A stretch of 64,000 nt of DNA, taken from assembly GCF_022678645.1 (NCBI RefSeq), contig NZ_JALBWV010000037.1, positions 22,329 through 86,328 of the forward strand. The letters run 5' to 3'. The translations under genes and the position numbers were made by a program. Source of the DNA: Saccharopolyspora soli (GTDB taxonomy: Bacteria > Actinomycetota > Actinomycetes > Mycobacteriales > Pseudonocardiaceae). The notes beneath the pieces were generated by a model. That model made no database searches, had not been told where the DNA came from, and saw only the letters and a program-made list of their open reading frames with translations. Each line of letters begins with the position of its first letter. Positions within the stretch are counted from its first letter, which is position 1. This document shows positions 50,091 to 58,524 of the stretch, piece by piece.

Positions 50091-50777
50091 TCAATCTGGG
50101 CGCGCACTGGTTTGGGCATCTTGGTTTTCGAGGTTCTTCAGCAACGCGACGCGGGCGTGCTCGAGGTGCGTGGTGACCACTTCAGCGGCGCGCTCGGAGT
50201 TTCCCGATGCGATTTCGCTCGCAATGATGACGTGTTCGTCGTAGATGCTTCTTGGTGTCAGCAATCCCTTCGACTGCACCTGGGCCATGCACAGCCTCAC
50301 CTCGCCCATGAGGGAGTTGTATAGCGATGTGAGCCGGGTGCTGCCGAGTCCATCCGTGAGCGCCCGATGGAAGTTGATGTCCGCGGCGACGATGTCCAGT
50401 AGCGGGGACTGGTTTGTGGCGGCCAGCAGGTCGACAAGAGCCGCGTGCGCCTGGGGCGGGACAGTCCGCCGATCTGCCAGTCCCCGCGCCACTTCCCGGT
50501 CGATGCATCCACGGGCGAAGTAGAGGTCGTTGATATCGGTGGCAGTCAGCTGCGGCACGCGTGCGCTCGCGTGGGCGCTCCGCCGGAACAGTCCCTCTTG
50601 AACCAGGCGATCGATGGCCGCGCGCGCGGTCGGGCGCGCGATCCCGAACCTGCTCGCGACGAGGCTTTCGGTCACCTGGACGCCTGGCGGAATCTCCTCA
50701 GTCAGCACCTGCTCGCGCAGTCTTTCGGCAACAGCGTCAACGGTGGTGGGTGGCACTGAGGATCGGGAAGCGATCAC
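50091..50777 (-). CDS. GntR-family regulator (FadR/FCD type) of the catabolic locus
   Basis: 228 residues from GTG 50777, which has AGGAAGG four bases upstream; an ATG at 50879 would extend it through a region that carries the divergent promoter and is therefore unlikely. Winged HTH (LREQVLTEEIPPGVQVTESL, SRFGIARPTARAAIDRLVQE) and FCD domain with the metal-binding His/Asp/Asn pattern (LYFARGCIDREVARGL, DINFHRALTDGLGSTRL). Two dyads in the divergent promoter are its probable operators; the inducer is presumably a carboxylic acid of the pathway. Confidence 0.9.
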   Translation of the reverse strand: MIASRSSVPPTTVDAVAERLREQVLTEEIPPGVQVTESLVASRFGIARPTARAAIDRLVQEGLFRRSAHASARVPQLTATDINDLYFARGCIDREVARGLADRRTVPPQAHAALVDLLAATNQSPLLDIVAADINFHRALTDGLGSTRLTSLYNSLMGEVRLCMAQVQSKGLLTPRSIYDEHVIIASEIASGNSERAAEVVTTHLEHARVALLKNLENQDAQTSARPD

Positions 50778-50872
50778 GATTCCTTCCTTCCTGGACGAGG
50801 AGCCCAATGATGACAGGGCGTGTCCAGTGCCCTTGCTGACGTATGCGGGGCGCCCTTGGGTCGCTTGCACCC

Positions 50873-50930
50873 TTGACATCCTACATGATTGTCAGGCAAT
50901 ATGCCTCGGCATAGTCGATTGTCATACAGT
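50873..50930 (+). promoter_or_regulatory. Promoter and two GntR-type operators of the 51-56 kb operon
   Basis: TTGACA (50873-50878), 18 bases, CAATAT (50897-50902) form a promoter for the plus strand. ATTGTCAGGCAAT (50888-50900) overlaps its -10, and ATTGTCATACAGT (50918-50930) lies 30 bp downstream over the start of transcription. Both fit the FadR-family pattern ATTGTnnnnCAnT. The message would carry a leader of about 240 bases before the MFS gene, in which I see no further gene. Confidence 0.6.
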
Positions 50931-51149
50931 TTCACTCACGCCAGGCGCTCGGCTCGAAGGAGCGAGAGGGGTCTGGCATGCAGGGAGCGCCAAACAACTC
51001 CCGGGGCACGGCCGTGATCACAGCGGCATGGATACCTCGCCGCGTCGATGAACCCGGGACCAGAGGCCCGCTGCTTATCGATCACGACGTGCTGACGCAC
51101 CCACGCCAACCAGACCTCGAAACAGGCCCTGAAGGAAAAGGAGGGCGCA

Positions 51150-52481
51150 ATGGGAGATCCCGTTGAACTCGCCGGTGATTCGCCGAGCAGGGCGCCTACC
51201 ACGCGGACGGCTGCCCGGCCGACGCGCGTCCGGTGGAAGATCTTCATCCTGCTGCTGGGGGTCGTCGCGCTGAACTACGTCGACCGCGGGTCGATCTCGG
51301 TCGCCATGCCGTTGATCACGAACCAGCTGCATGTTTCCAAAGAGGCCACTGGCATTGCGCTTTCCGCTTTCTTCTGGAGCTACGCGCTGATGCAGATACC
51401 TGGTGGCTGGCTGGTGGACAAGTTCAAACCCCGGCTAATGGCCGCGATCTCATGCACCGGCTGGGGCATCGCGCAGGCGCTTACGGCCGTCGCGTCCAGT
51501 CTTGGCGGGTTGGTGTTCTTCCGGCTGCTGCTCGGCGCGGCCGAGGCACCGATCTACCCGGCAGGCGGCAAACTCAACGCCACCTGGATGACACCTGCTG
51601 AGCGTGGGCGAGGCGGGACGTTGCTCGACGGTGGTGCACCCCTTGGCACCGCGATCGGTGGTGTGGGCATCTCGTGGCTGATCGCGCTCACTGGTGGCTG
51701 GCGACAGGCGTTCGTTATCGCCGGTGTGGCCACGGTGCTGGTCGGCCTGTTCGCGGCCTGGTACATCCGCAACACTCCGCGGGAGCACCCGGCGGCCAAC
51801 GCCGCGGAGATCGAGTACGTCGAGGCCTCGCACGCGCAGGAGGACGCCGATGATCCTCAGCCAGCCGGCCGGGTCAGCCTGTTGCGGTACGTCCGCTACC
51901 GCTCCTTCTGGGCCATGTGCCTTGGCTGGTGCGGGTTCAACGGCGTGTTCTACGGTTTGCTCACCTGGGGACCGCTGTACCTGTCGGAAACCAAGCATTT
52001 CGAGCTTGCCACCATCGGATATTCCACTTTGGTGATCTTCGGCGCCGGCTTCGTCGGTGAACTCGTCGGTGGCTGGCTGGCCGACTGGTGGCGCGCCCGG
52101 GGCGCGTCCCCCAACATCGTGCTGCGGACCCTGCTGGGCGCCGCCGGGGTTTTCGTGGTGCTCGCTTTGCTCGGGGTGACCTACGTGCCCAATGCGGCGG
52201 TCGCCGTCGCCTTCCTGTCCGTGGTGATGTTCTTTCTGCGGTGGGCCGGGGTTTACTGGAGCGTTCCGTCGATCCTGGCCGGCCGGACCAACGCGGGGAT
52301 CATGGGCGGGGCCATGAACCTCGGCGGAAACGTCGCCGGCATCCTCAGCCCGATCATCGTCGGGTTCATCGTCGGCGCAACCGGCAGCTACACCGGTGCC
52401 CTGCTGTTCTTCGTCGGCTGCGGGGTGCTGTTCACCATTTGCAACGTGACATTGAACTACGCCCGCCGGCTTCCGGTGTGA
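51150..52481 (+). CDS. MFS importer, anion:cation symporter (ACS) family
   Basis: 443 residues from ATG 51150, GGAGGG four bases upstream. LGVVALNYVDRGSISVAMPL, the long loop motif GGWLVDKFKPRL, and AAEAPIYPAGGKLNATW are typical of ACS-family transporters of tartrate, glucarate, phthalate and related organic anions. Twelve helices. First gene of the plus-strand operon; the substrate is probably the growth compound of the locus. Confidence 0.92.
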   Translation: MGDPVELAGDSPSRAPTTRTAARPTRVRWKIFILLLGVVALNYVDRGSISVAMPLITNQLHVSKEATGIALSAFFWSYALMQIPGGWLVDKFKPRLMAAISCTGWGIAQALTAVASSLGGLVFFRLLLGAAEAPIYPAGGKLNATWMTPAERGRGGTLLDGGAPLGTAIGGVGISWLIALTGGWRQAFVIAGVATVLVGLFAAWYIRNTPREHPAANAAEIEYVEASHAQEDADDPQPAGRVSLLRYVRYRSFWAMCLGWCGFNGVFYGLLTWGPLYLSETKHFELATIGYSTLVIFGAGFVGELVGGWLADWWRARGASPNIVLRTLLGAAGVFVVLALLGVTYVPNAAVAVAFLSVVMFFLRWAGVYWSVPSILAGRTNAGIMGGAMNLGGNVAGILSPIIVGFIVGATGSYTGALLFFVGCGVLFTICNVTLNYARRLPV

Positions 52482-52509
52482 ATCCCCTGACCAACACTGC
52501 TGGAGCACA

Positions 52510-53685
52510 ATGATGGAAAAGAACGGGACCGGACAGCTCCGGGTCGGCATGCTGACGCCCTCGTCCAACACTTGCCTGGAGCCCGTGACGGCGGCGATGC
52601 TGGTCGAGGCCGGGGCGCCCGCCGCCATGTACGCCAGCCGGGTACCGGTGACCAGGATCGCCTTGGATAGCCAGGCCACTGCGCAGTTCCAGGTCGAACC
52701 CATGGTGGCGGCGGCACGGCTGCTCGCCGACGCGCAGGTTGACGTGATCGTCTGGAACGGCACTGCCGGTTCTTGGCTCGGCGCGGACCACGATCGCGCG
52801 CTGGTCGAGGCCATCGAGAAGGCGACCGGTATCCGTGCGACCACCTCCACGCTCGCCCTGCTGGACGCCTGCCGCGCTTTCGGGGTGACCCGGCTCGGCC
52901 TCGCGGTGCCCTACACCACCGACGTGACCGAGCGGATCGTGGCCCGCTACGCCGAGCAAGGAGTGGACTGCGTACGTACGGCGTCCCTGGGGCTGACCGA
53001 GAACACCGACTTCGCGACCGCGCCTGCCCGGCGGGTCCGGCGGCTCATCGAGCAGGCCGGGGCGGGTGATGTCCACGCGGTCGCGGTGGTCTGCACCAAC
53101 GTGTACGGCGCGCCGCACGTCGTCGGCGTGGAAAACGAGTTGGGCATGCCGGTGTTCGACAGTGTGGCGGCGACGCTGTGGCAGGCGCTGCGCATCGGGG
53201 GAACGTCAGGGGTCATCACGGGCTGGGGTCAGCTGCTGGCCACCGGCACGCTGCGCATGCGGTTCCAGGACGCACTGGAGAATCTGCTGTCCGCGACCGG
53301 CGCGGACCGCACCACGTTGCGCATCGACCTGTCGGAACGCGGCATGCACGTCGATCTGACCGCGGGTGAGGCGGTCGGACCCGGCGTTCGGTCGATTCGG
53401 CGTGATGGTTCCCTGGACCAGCGGCAGCTCAATACCGTGCAGTGGTTGGAGCGGCATCGCCGTCCGCTGGTGCAGCCGCACTTTCGCGTCGACCCGACGC
53501 CGCCGGATGCGTTGGTCGCGGTGTACGGCGTCAACGCGCAAATGCTCGCTCCCATCGAACGCGGCGGCGAGCTGGTCGGCTGGCTGTCCGTGCACAGCCT
53601 CAGCGAACGCGAGTGGGGCGAGGCCGACCAGAACGCATTGACCGAGGCGACGCGGCGGGTGCATGAGGCGCTCGACGGCAGCTGA
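52510..53685 (+). CDS. Asp/Glu-racemase-superfamily enzyme (maleate isomerase/arylmalonate decarboxylase-like) fused to a GAF domain
   Basis: 391 residues from ATG 52510 (a second ATG follows directly; GGAG upstream suits either). Residues 10-245 form the racemase-superfamily double domain: GMLTPSSNTCLEP, VIVWNGTAGSWLG and VAVVCTNVYGAP. The second catalytic Cys is present (about Cys195 in VCTNV), but the first is replaced: NGTAGS (83-88) instead of the CTSGS-type motif. Arylmalonate decarboxylase also has only the second Cys and a Gly-Thr at the first site. Residues about 250-391 (LERHRRPLVQPHF, YGVNAQMLAPIERGGELVGW, LSVHSLSEREWGEADQNALT) form a GAF domain, an unusual fusion. Chemistry is either isomerisation or decarboxylation; unresolved. 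Confidence 0.8.
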   Translation: MMEKNGTGQLRVGMLTPSSNTCLEPVTAAMLVEAGAPAAMYASRVPVTRIALDSQATAQFQVEPMVAAARLLADAQVDVIVWNGTAGSWLGADHDRALVEAIEKATGIRATTSTLALLDACRAFGVTRLGLAVPYTTDVTERIVARYAEQGVDCVRTASLGLTENTDFATAPARRVRRLIEQAGAGDVHAVAVVCTNVYGAPHVVGVENELGMPVFDSVAATLWQALRIGGTSGVITGWGQLLATGTLRMRFQDALENLLSATGADRTTLRIDLSERGMHVDLTAGEAVGPGVRSIRRDGSLDQRQLNTVQWLERHRRPLVQPHFRVDPTPPDALVAVYGVNAQMLAPIERGGELVGWLSVHSLSEREWGEADQNALTEATRRVHEALDGS

Positions 53686-53739
53686 CCATTGGACTCGCCA
53701 TTCGCGGCGGTTCACCCCTAAACAAGGAGAACTCCAGAT

Positions 53740-54624
53740 ATGACCAAGGAGATCCAGATCTGTCTCGGTGTCGATGTCGACGCGGTAGCCGGCTGGCTCG
53801 GCTCCTACGGTGGCGAGGATTCGCCCAACGACATCCAGCGCGGTATGTTCGCCGGCGAGGTGGGCGTGCCACGTTTGCTGCGCCTGTTCGAGAAGTACGA
53901 GCTGCGCATCAGTTGGTTCATTCCCGGCCATTCCATCGAGACCTTTCCCGACCAGATGCGCGCGATCGCGGACGCTGGGCACGAAATCGGCGCGCACGGC
54001 TACTCACATGAGAACCCGATCGCGATGAGCCCGCAGCAGGAACGGGATGTGCTCGCCAGGAGCATCGAGCTGATCGAAAAGCTCAGTGGGCAGCGGCCAC
54101 GGGGCTATGTCGCGCCGTGGTGGGAGCTGAGCGAGCAGACCGCATCGCTGTTGCTGGAGAACGGATTCAGCTACGACCACTCGCAGAACTACAACGACTT
54201 CACCCCCTTCTACGCCAGGGTTGGCGATTCCTGGACGAACATCGACTACAGCAAGGACGCGGCGGAGTGGATGCGGCCACTGGTCCGCGGTCACGAGGTC
54301 GACCTGGTGGAGTTTTGCGGCAACTGGTACCTCGACGACCTGCCGCCGATGATGTTCGTCAAGCAATCCCCGAACAGCCACGGATTCGTCAACCCGCGCG
54401 ACATCGAAACGCTGTGGCGCGACCAGTTTGACTGGGTCTACCGCGAGATGGACTACGGAGTCCTCCCGGTCACCCTGCATCCCGACGTGTCCGGTCGGCC
54501 CCAGGTGCTGCTCATGCTGGAGCGCCTGATCGAGTACTGGCGCGGCCACGAGGGCGTTCGGTTCATCACCATGGAGGAGGCCGCCCAGGACTTCCGGCGC
54601 CGGTTCCCGTTCAACGGGCGCTGA
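53740..54624 (+). CDS. NodB-fold hydrolase (polysaccharide deacetylase family; cyclic-imide-hydrolase/PuuE-like)
   Basis: 294 residues from ATG 53740, AAGGAG ten bases upstream. Metal site residues are GVDVDAV (Asp12/Asp14) and HGYSHE (His86/His90). There is no signal peptide, so it is cytosolic and not a cell-wall deacetylase. The long GVDVDAVAGWLGSYGGEDSP start, the YVAPWWELS segment and the GNWYLDDLPPMMFV block place it in the subgroup that contains cyclic imide hydrolase and PuuE allantoinase, which open C-N ring bonds. Within this operon an imidase role fits best. Assignment by family recall, not by alignment. Confidence 0.8.
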   Translation: MTKEIQICLGVDVDAVAGWLGSYGGEDSPNDIQRGMFAGEVGVPRLLRLFEKYELRISWFIPGHSIETFPDQMRAIADAGHEIGAHGYSHENPIAMSPQQERDVLARSIELIEKLSGQRPRGYVAPWWELSEQTASLLLENGFSYDHSQNYNDFTPFYARVGDSWTNIDYSKDAAEWMRPLVRGHEVDLVEFCGNWYLDDLPPMMFVKQSPNSHGFVNPRDIETLWRDQFDWVYREMDYGVLPVTLHPDVSGRPQVLLMLERLIEYWRGHEGVRFITMEEAAQDFRRRFPFNGR

Positions 54625-54689
54625 CCGTGCCGGATCATTCCGTTCACCACATTGCCGATCGGCCTGGTACAGCTCTGGAGGGAATTCCC

Positions 54690-55721
54690 GTGTCAGCTTC
54701 TTCTGGAGTTGTGCCCCTGCCCGACCGGCGCCTCACGGTGTTCGGCCTTGGCGGCACGATCTCCATGACGGCCAACGACAGCGGAGGGGTCGTCCCGGTG
54801 CTTTCGGCGGGACAGCTCGTCGCCACCGTGCCCGGTCTGGAGGAAACCGGGATCCGCATCGGGGTCGAGGACTTTCGTCGTGTTCCTGGGGCCTGCCTCG
54901 GTTTCGACGACCTCGCCGCCCTGTCGGAGGCGATAGATCAGCGGTTCGACCAGGGTGTGGACGGGGTCGTCATCACTCAGGGGACCGACACCATCGAGGA
55001 GACCGCGTATCTACTTGATCTGGTCCATGACCGGCCCCAACCAGTGGTGGTCACCGGGGCGATGCGCAACCCCACCTTGGCGGGCGCCGACGGGCCGGCC
55101 AACCTGCTGGCCGCGGTGCGCACCGCCGCTAGTGCACAGACCCGTGGCCTGGGCGTCGTCGTGGTGTTCGCTGACGAGATCCACGCCGCCAGCCGCGTCC
55201 GAAAGGCCCATACCACCAGCGGATTCACCTTCCAGTCAGCCAACGGCGGCCCGCTTGGATACGTTGTGGAAGGACGGCCGCGAGTGCTCAATCGCCCTGT
55301 CGACCGAACCGTTGTTCCGATGGTCGGCGCGCAGCGCCGCGCTGTGGAGATCGGCCTGGTGACGACGGTGCTCGGCGACACCGGATGGTGGCTGGACGGT
55401 GCCGCCGATCGGTTTGACGGGCTGGTCGTGGCCGGTTTCGGCGCCGGGCACGTGCCCGACTGGCTGGCGGACGCACTCGCTGAAGTGGCCTCCCACATCC
55501 CCGTGGTGCTGTCCTCCCGCACCGGTGCCGGTTCAGTGCTGTCCGGCACCTACGCCTATGTCGGCTCCGAATCCGACCTACTGGGCCGCGGTCTGATTTC
55601 CGCCGGGTTCCTCGACCCGCTCAAGGCACGCATCCTGTTGCGTCACTTGCTTGCCGGTGGGCATGACCGCTCGGCCATCCAGGCGGCATTCATGCAGGCG
55701 GGAGGCCAGGCCGATCAATAA
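54690..55721 (+). CDS. L-asparaginase family amidohydrolase
   Basis: 343 residues from GTG 54690, chosen for GGAGGG seven bases upstream; the frame also offers GTG 54627. FGLGGTISM supplies the first nucleophilic Thr (about residue 23) and ITQGTDTIEETA the second Thr-Asp pair; TGAMRNPTLAGADGPANLL and SSRTGAGSVLSGTYAY are further family blocks. There is no signal peptide. A cytosolic asparaginase-fold enzyme at the end of this operon may deamidate a half-amide intermediate (for example maleamate or succinamate-type) rather than asparagine. Last gene of the operon. Confidence 0.88.
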   Translation: MSASSGVVPLPDRRLTVFGLGGTISMTANDSGGVVPVLSAGQLVATVPGLEETGIRIGVEDFRRVPGACLGFDDLAALSEAIDQRFDQGVDGVVITQGTDTIEETAYLLDLVHDRPQPVVVTGAMRNPTLAGADGPANLLAAVRTAASAQTRGLGVVVVFADEIHAASRVRKAHTTSGFTFQSANGGPLGYVVEGRPRVLNRPVDRTVVPMVGAQRRAVEIGLVTTVLGDTGWWLDGAADRFDGLVVAGFGAGHVPDWLADALAEVASHIPVVLSSRTGAGSVLSGTYAYVGSESDLLGRGLISAGFLDPLKARILLRHLLAGGHDRSAIQAAFMQAGGQADQ

Positions 55722-55732
55722 TTGGGCGTCCG

Positions 55733-55830
55733 GGCGAACGCGTTTACCGTCTGCTGATGGTCCTCAACGGCAGCGAGGACGAAACGATCGCCCGCCGGTT
55801 CAGTGTGTCCGCCTGTACCGCGCCAAAAGT
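55733..55830 (+). pseudogene. LuxR-type HTH relic
   Basis: VYRLLMVLNGSEDETIARRF, SVSACTAPK resembles the last helix-turn-helix of LuxR-family regulators (LxxLxxGxxDxxIARxLxxSxxTxxR). There is no receiver or N-terminal part and the frame stops soon after. The rest of 55.8-56.0 kb shows no gene. Confidence 0.4.
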
Positions 55831-56000
55831 CGGTGCTCGGTCGGTGACCTGGTGTCTTGTTGTGCTCTGTGATCCTGTCGGGTTCCAGAATTGGGCCGCG
55901 GTCGTGACCTGCGATGATCGACGTGTCGCGAAGATCGCGGAATGATTCTGCGGTGTCGTTTCGCCTGCTGTACCTGATCTTGATCCGGCTTGGGGGTTGG

Positions 56001-56128
56001 CTGGTGTTGCTTCGACCGCACTGCCGGCCGACCTCTCCGAGGGCTCACACGTGATCGAGGTACGGAGCACCGACCCCTTCGGCCGGGTCAGCGAGACGAC
56101 CCGGATCTTCGAGATCGTCCGCAGCTGA
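56001..56128 (+). pseudogene. C-terminal fragment of a secreted calcineurin-like phosphoesterase
   Basis: The frame ASTALPADLSEGSHVIEVRS, TDPFGRVSETTRIFEIVRS* corresponds to the C-terminal Ig-like extension (GxHxxxVxAxDxFGRxxxExxxFEV) of actinobacterial metallophosphoesterases. The catalytic part is missing; a strong hairpin follows, the old terminator. Confidence 0.5.
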
Positions 56129-56144
56129 CGCTCCGGTACGCCGC

Positions 56145-56176
56145 GGCCGGCCCTGTCGATGTCGACAGGGCCGGCC
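56145..56176 (+). terminator. 15-bp perfect hairpin
   Basis: GGCCGGCCCTGTCGA (56145-56159) pairs perfectly with 56162-56176 across a two-base loop. It lies 17 bases after the phosphoesterase relic. Confidence 0.75.
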
Positions 56177-56375
56177 GTCCGGCAGGCATCCAACAGCGGC
56201 GGTTGCCCGTCCAGGGCGGCCAGCGGCCCGTCGGCATCGATTCCGAGAACGATACGTGCCCGGAGGCGGGCGGTTTCCGCTCTGTTTCGTTGCGTGTCCC
56301 ATGTGCGGCGGTTACTTTGCTCGGAAACGGGCGAACCGAACGGCGCAATGCCAATACGGAAGCCGGGGGTGGGTC

Positions 56376-57650
56376 GTGCCTGAATGGCGGGTGCGCGATT
56401 TTCACGACGACGATTTGGACCAGGCGATCCACATCTGGGACCAGAGTCGCGAGGCCGGGGAACCGGCGTTTTCGGCCGCCGAGGTGGTGTCCATAGCGCG
56501 GGCCGGTCACCCTGCTGTCGTGGCCGTGGTCAAGCGGGATGTCGTGGGAATGGCGGCGGCGAAGGTGGAGGGAGAGCGGGCCTGGCTGGCGCTGTTCGCC
56601 CTCGACGCCCGGTGGCGCAACCGCGGCATCGGTAGCTCGCTGCTGACCGAGCTGGAGAAGAAGCTCCGCGGGCGCGGGGTGTATCGCATCTCCAGCCTGG
56701 TTCCGGAGGGGGCTGCCGGGTTCAAAGCGATGATCAATTCCGGCTACCGAGCGCGCACCGACCTGACCTACTTCGAGAAGGTCGAGCACCTGGACCCGAT
56801 CGAGTTCGGCGTGCTCGAAGAGCTCGGAGGTCAACTCCAGCCCGCCGGCCGGTGGGAGGAGCTGGCTGGCATGAAACGGGAGAAGGACGTCATCGAACGC
56901 CGAGTCGTGCTTCCGCTGGCGTACCAGGAAGGAGCCGAGCGCCACGGCGTGCTGCCGCCGAAGGCGGTCGTGCTGTTCGGGCCGCCGGGAACGGGCAAGA
57001 CCAGCTTCGCCAAGGCAGTCGCCTCCCGGCTGAGCTGGCCGTTCGTGGAGCTGTTCCCATCCCGCCTGGCCGCGTCGTCGCCGGAGGGACTCGCGGCGTC
57101 GCTGCGTACGGTGTTCGCGGAGCTGGCAGACCTCGACGACCTGGTCTTGTTCATCGACGAGGTCGAGGAGATCGCCGGGACTCGCTCCACCCCCGCGGTC
57201 GGTCCCGCGTACGGGGTGACCAACGAGTTGCTCAAGCTCATCCCCGGTTTCCGCGAGCACGACAACCGCCTGCTGGTCTGCGCCACCAACTCGGTGCGAT
57301 CCCTGGACCCGGCGTTCCTGCGGCCTGGGCGGTTCGACTACATCATCCCGGTAGGACCGCCGGACCCGCTGGCGCGACGGGCCATCTGGTCGCGCTACCT
57401 AGGCCCGGCTCGCGAGAACGTCGACCTGGACCTGCTGGTGGAGCGCTCTGACTTGTTCACGCCAGCGGACATCGAGTTCGCCGCGCGCAAGGGCGCGCAG
57501 GCGGCGTTCGAACGCGAAGTGCTGCACGGCGACGAGGGGCCCGCCACGACAGAGATGTACCTGCAGGCGATCAGCGACTCCCGGCCGAGCCTGACCCGCG
57601 AGGCTATCACCGAGTTCGAGCAGGACATCGAGATGTACACCCGCCTGTAA
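56376..57650 (+). CDS. GNAT acetyltransferase fused to a FtsH/Cdc48-like AAA+ ATPase
   Basis: 424 residues from GTG 56376, with GGGGGTGGG five bases upstream. Residues 1-130 form a GNAT domain whose acetyl-CoA loop is intact (ARWRNRGIGSSLLTELEKKL). Residues 160-424 form an AAA+ module: Walker A FGPPGTGKTS (about 201-210), Walker B LVLFIDEVEE (about 253-262), sensor 1 CATN, Arg-finger region DPAFLRPGRFD and a C-terminal alpha lid. No protease domain. Such a fusion might remodel a protein and acetylate it, or be controlled by acetyl-CoA. Stand-alone gene between relics. Confidence 0.9.
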   Translation: MPEWRVRDFHDDDLDQAIHIWDQSREAGEPAFSAAEVVSIARAGHPAVVAVVKRDVVGMAAAKVEGERAWLALFALDARWRNRGIGSSLLTELEKKLRGRGVYRISSLVPEGAAGFKAMINSGYRARTDLTYFEKVEHLDPIEFGVLEELGGQLQPAGRWEELAGMKREKDVIERRVVLPLAYQEGAERHGVLPPKAVVLFGPPGTGKTSFAKAVASRLSWPFVELFPSRLAASSPEGLAASLRTVFAELADLDDLVLFIDEVEEIAGTRSTPAVGPAYGVTNELLKLIPGFREHDNRLLVCATNSVRSLDPAFLRPGRFDYIIPVGPPDPLARRAIWSRYLGPARENVDLDLLVERSDLFTPADIEFAARKGAQAAFEREVLHGDEGPATTEMYLQAISDSRPSLTREAITEFEQDIEMYTRL

Positions 57651-58266
57651 GGGCTGTAACAGGCGTTGCCGTCGTGCAAACCAAGTCTCGACCAGTGCTC
57701 GAATTCCCTTGCAGCGCGAACCAGGCGAGGCAGCCGTTCAAAAATGATCACGAACAGTCTGTTCAACTACTTGTCGGGACTTCGACGCACGGGAGCACCT
57801 TGCTGTCGACGAGACGCGGGTGTGAGTGGCACGGATGTGCCGACCAGAATCGCAACTCAAGACCCTCAGTTGCTGCGGTCGGCGCGGACGCGATCCCGAT
57901 GCTGGCCGGGCTCGGCGTCGTCGTGGTCAGCCCGGGTTCGTCGCGGAACGGGGAACCGAGTACTGGTGGGACATCCCCGAAACCGAGCACGCTCACCTCT
58001 ACCGCTACGCGAGCCTCCTCGATGCGAGGCGATTGTGGTGGCCTGTAGTGAAACGCCGTTCGCGGGCGATGATCAGTGACGCACCATGACCGCTGCGGAG
58101 ACGCGCGATCGCCGTCGTTGGCGCAACACGTGTGTATCGGATTGGCGAACGTCCGGAAAGCGCGAACGATGGACCCGCGTGTAGGTCCTACGATCCTCTG
58201 GCGGAGTGATCACTTCCTGCGCCTGCCACGCAGGGGGTTCGCCGCCCTCTGCGAAGGGAGAACACC
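57651..58266. other. 616-base region with no intact gene
   Basis: No full-length gene can be supported. A coding-like stretch occurs around 57880-58070 (DAIPMLAGLGVVVV in one frame, then FVAERGTEYWWDIPETEHAH and YRYASLLDARRLWW in another), suggesting a decayed gene of unknown family with one frameshift. Nothing else is seen. Confidence 0.4.
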
Positions 58267-58524
58267 ATGCACCACGAAGCCGGAGGAGGTTCCGTGTTCC
58301 TCGGGGTCCTGCACGGACTGCTTGCGCTGGCGTTCCTTGTTTTGGTTGTGCTGGCCTGCATCTGGTTGATCCGACAGCTGCTGGCCGGCGGCCCGGCATA
58401 CCGGGATCCCGCCGAGCAGGATCTGCGTCGACGCTACGCCGCAGGCGAGGTGGAGCGTGAGGACTACCTGACCCGCATGGCCGATCTTCGGGAGCAGAAG
58501 CCGCAGTCGTCCTCATCGCAGTAA
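58267..58524 (+). CDS. SHOCT-domain small membrane protein
   Basis: 85 residues from ATG 58267, GAAGGGAG six bases upstream. One strong membrane helix (about 10-35; VLHGLLALAFLVLVVLACIW) followed by a SHOCT motif (QDLRRRYAAGEVEREDYLTRMADL). SHOCT modules occur at the ends of many short membrane proteins and may oligomerise. Function unknown. Confidence 0.88.
   Translation: MHHEAGGGSVFLGVLHGLLALAFLVLVVLACIWLIRQLLAGGPAYRDPAEQDLRRRYAAGEVEREDYLTRMADLREQKPQSSSSQ

Noticed and set aside
50777..50879. Longer GntR protein starting at ATG 50879
   Set aside because: The extension would run through the -35 of the divergent promoter, and GTG 50777 has a much better SD box and fits the family length.
57651..58266. 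Several short plus-strand frames as genes
   Set aside because: None has a start with SD box or a consistent codon bias; at best one decayed gene is present.
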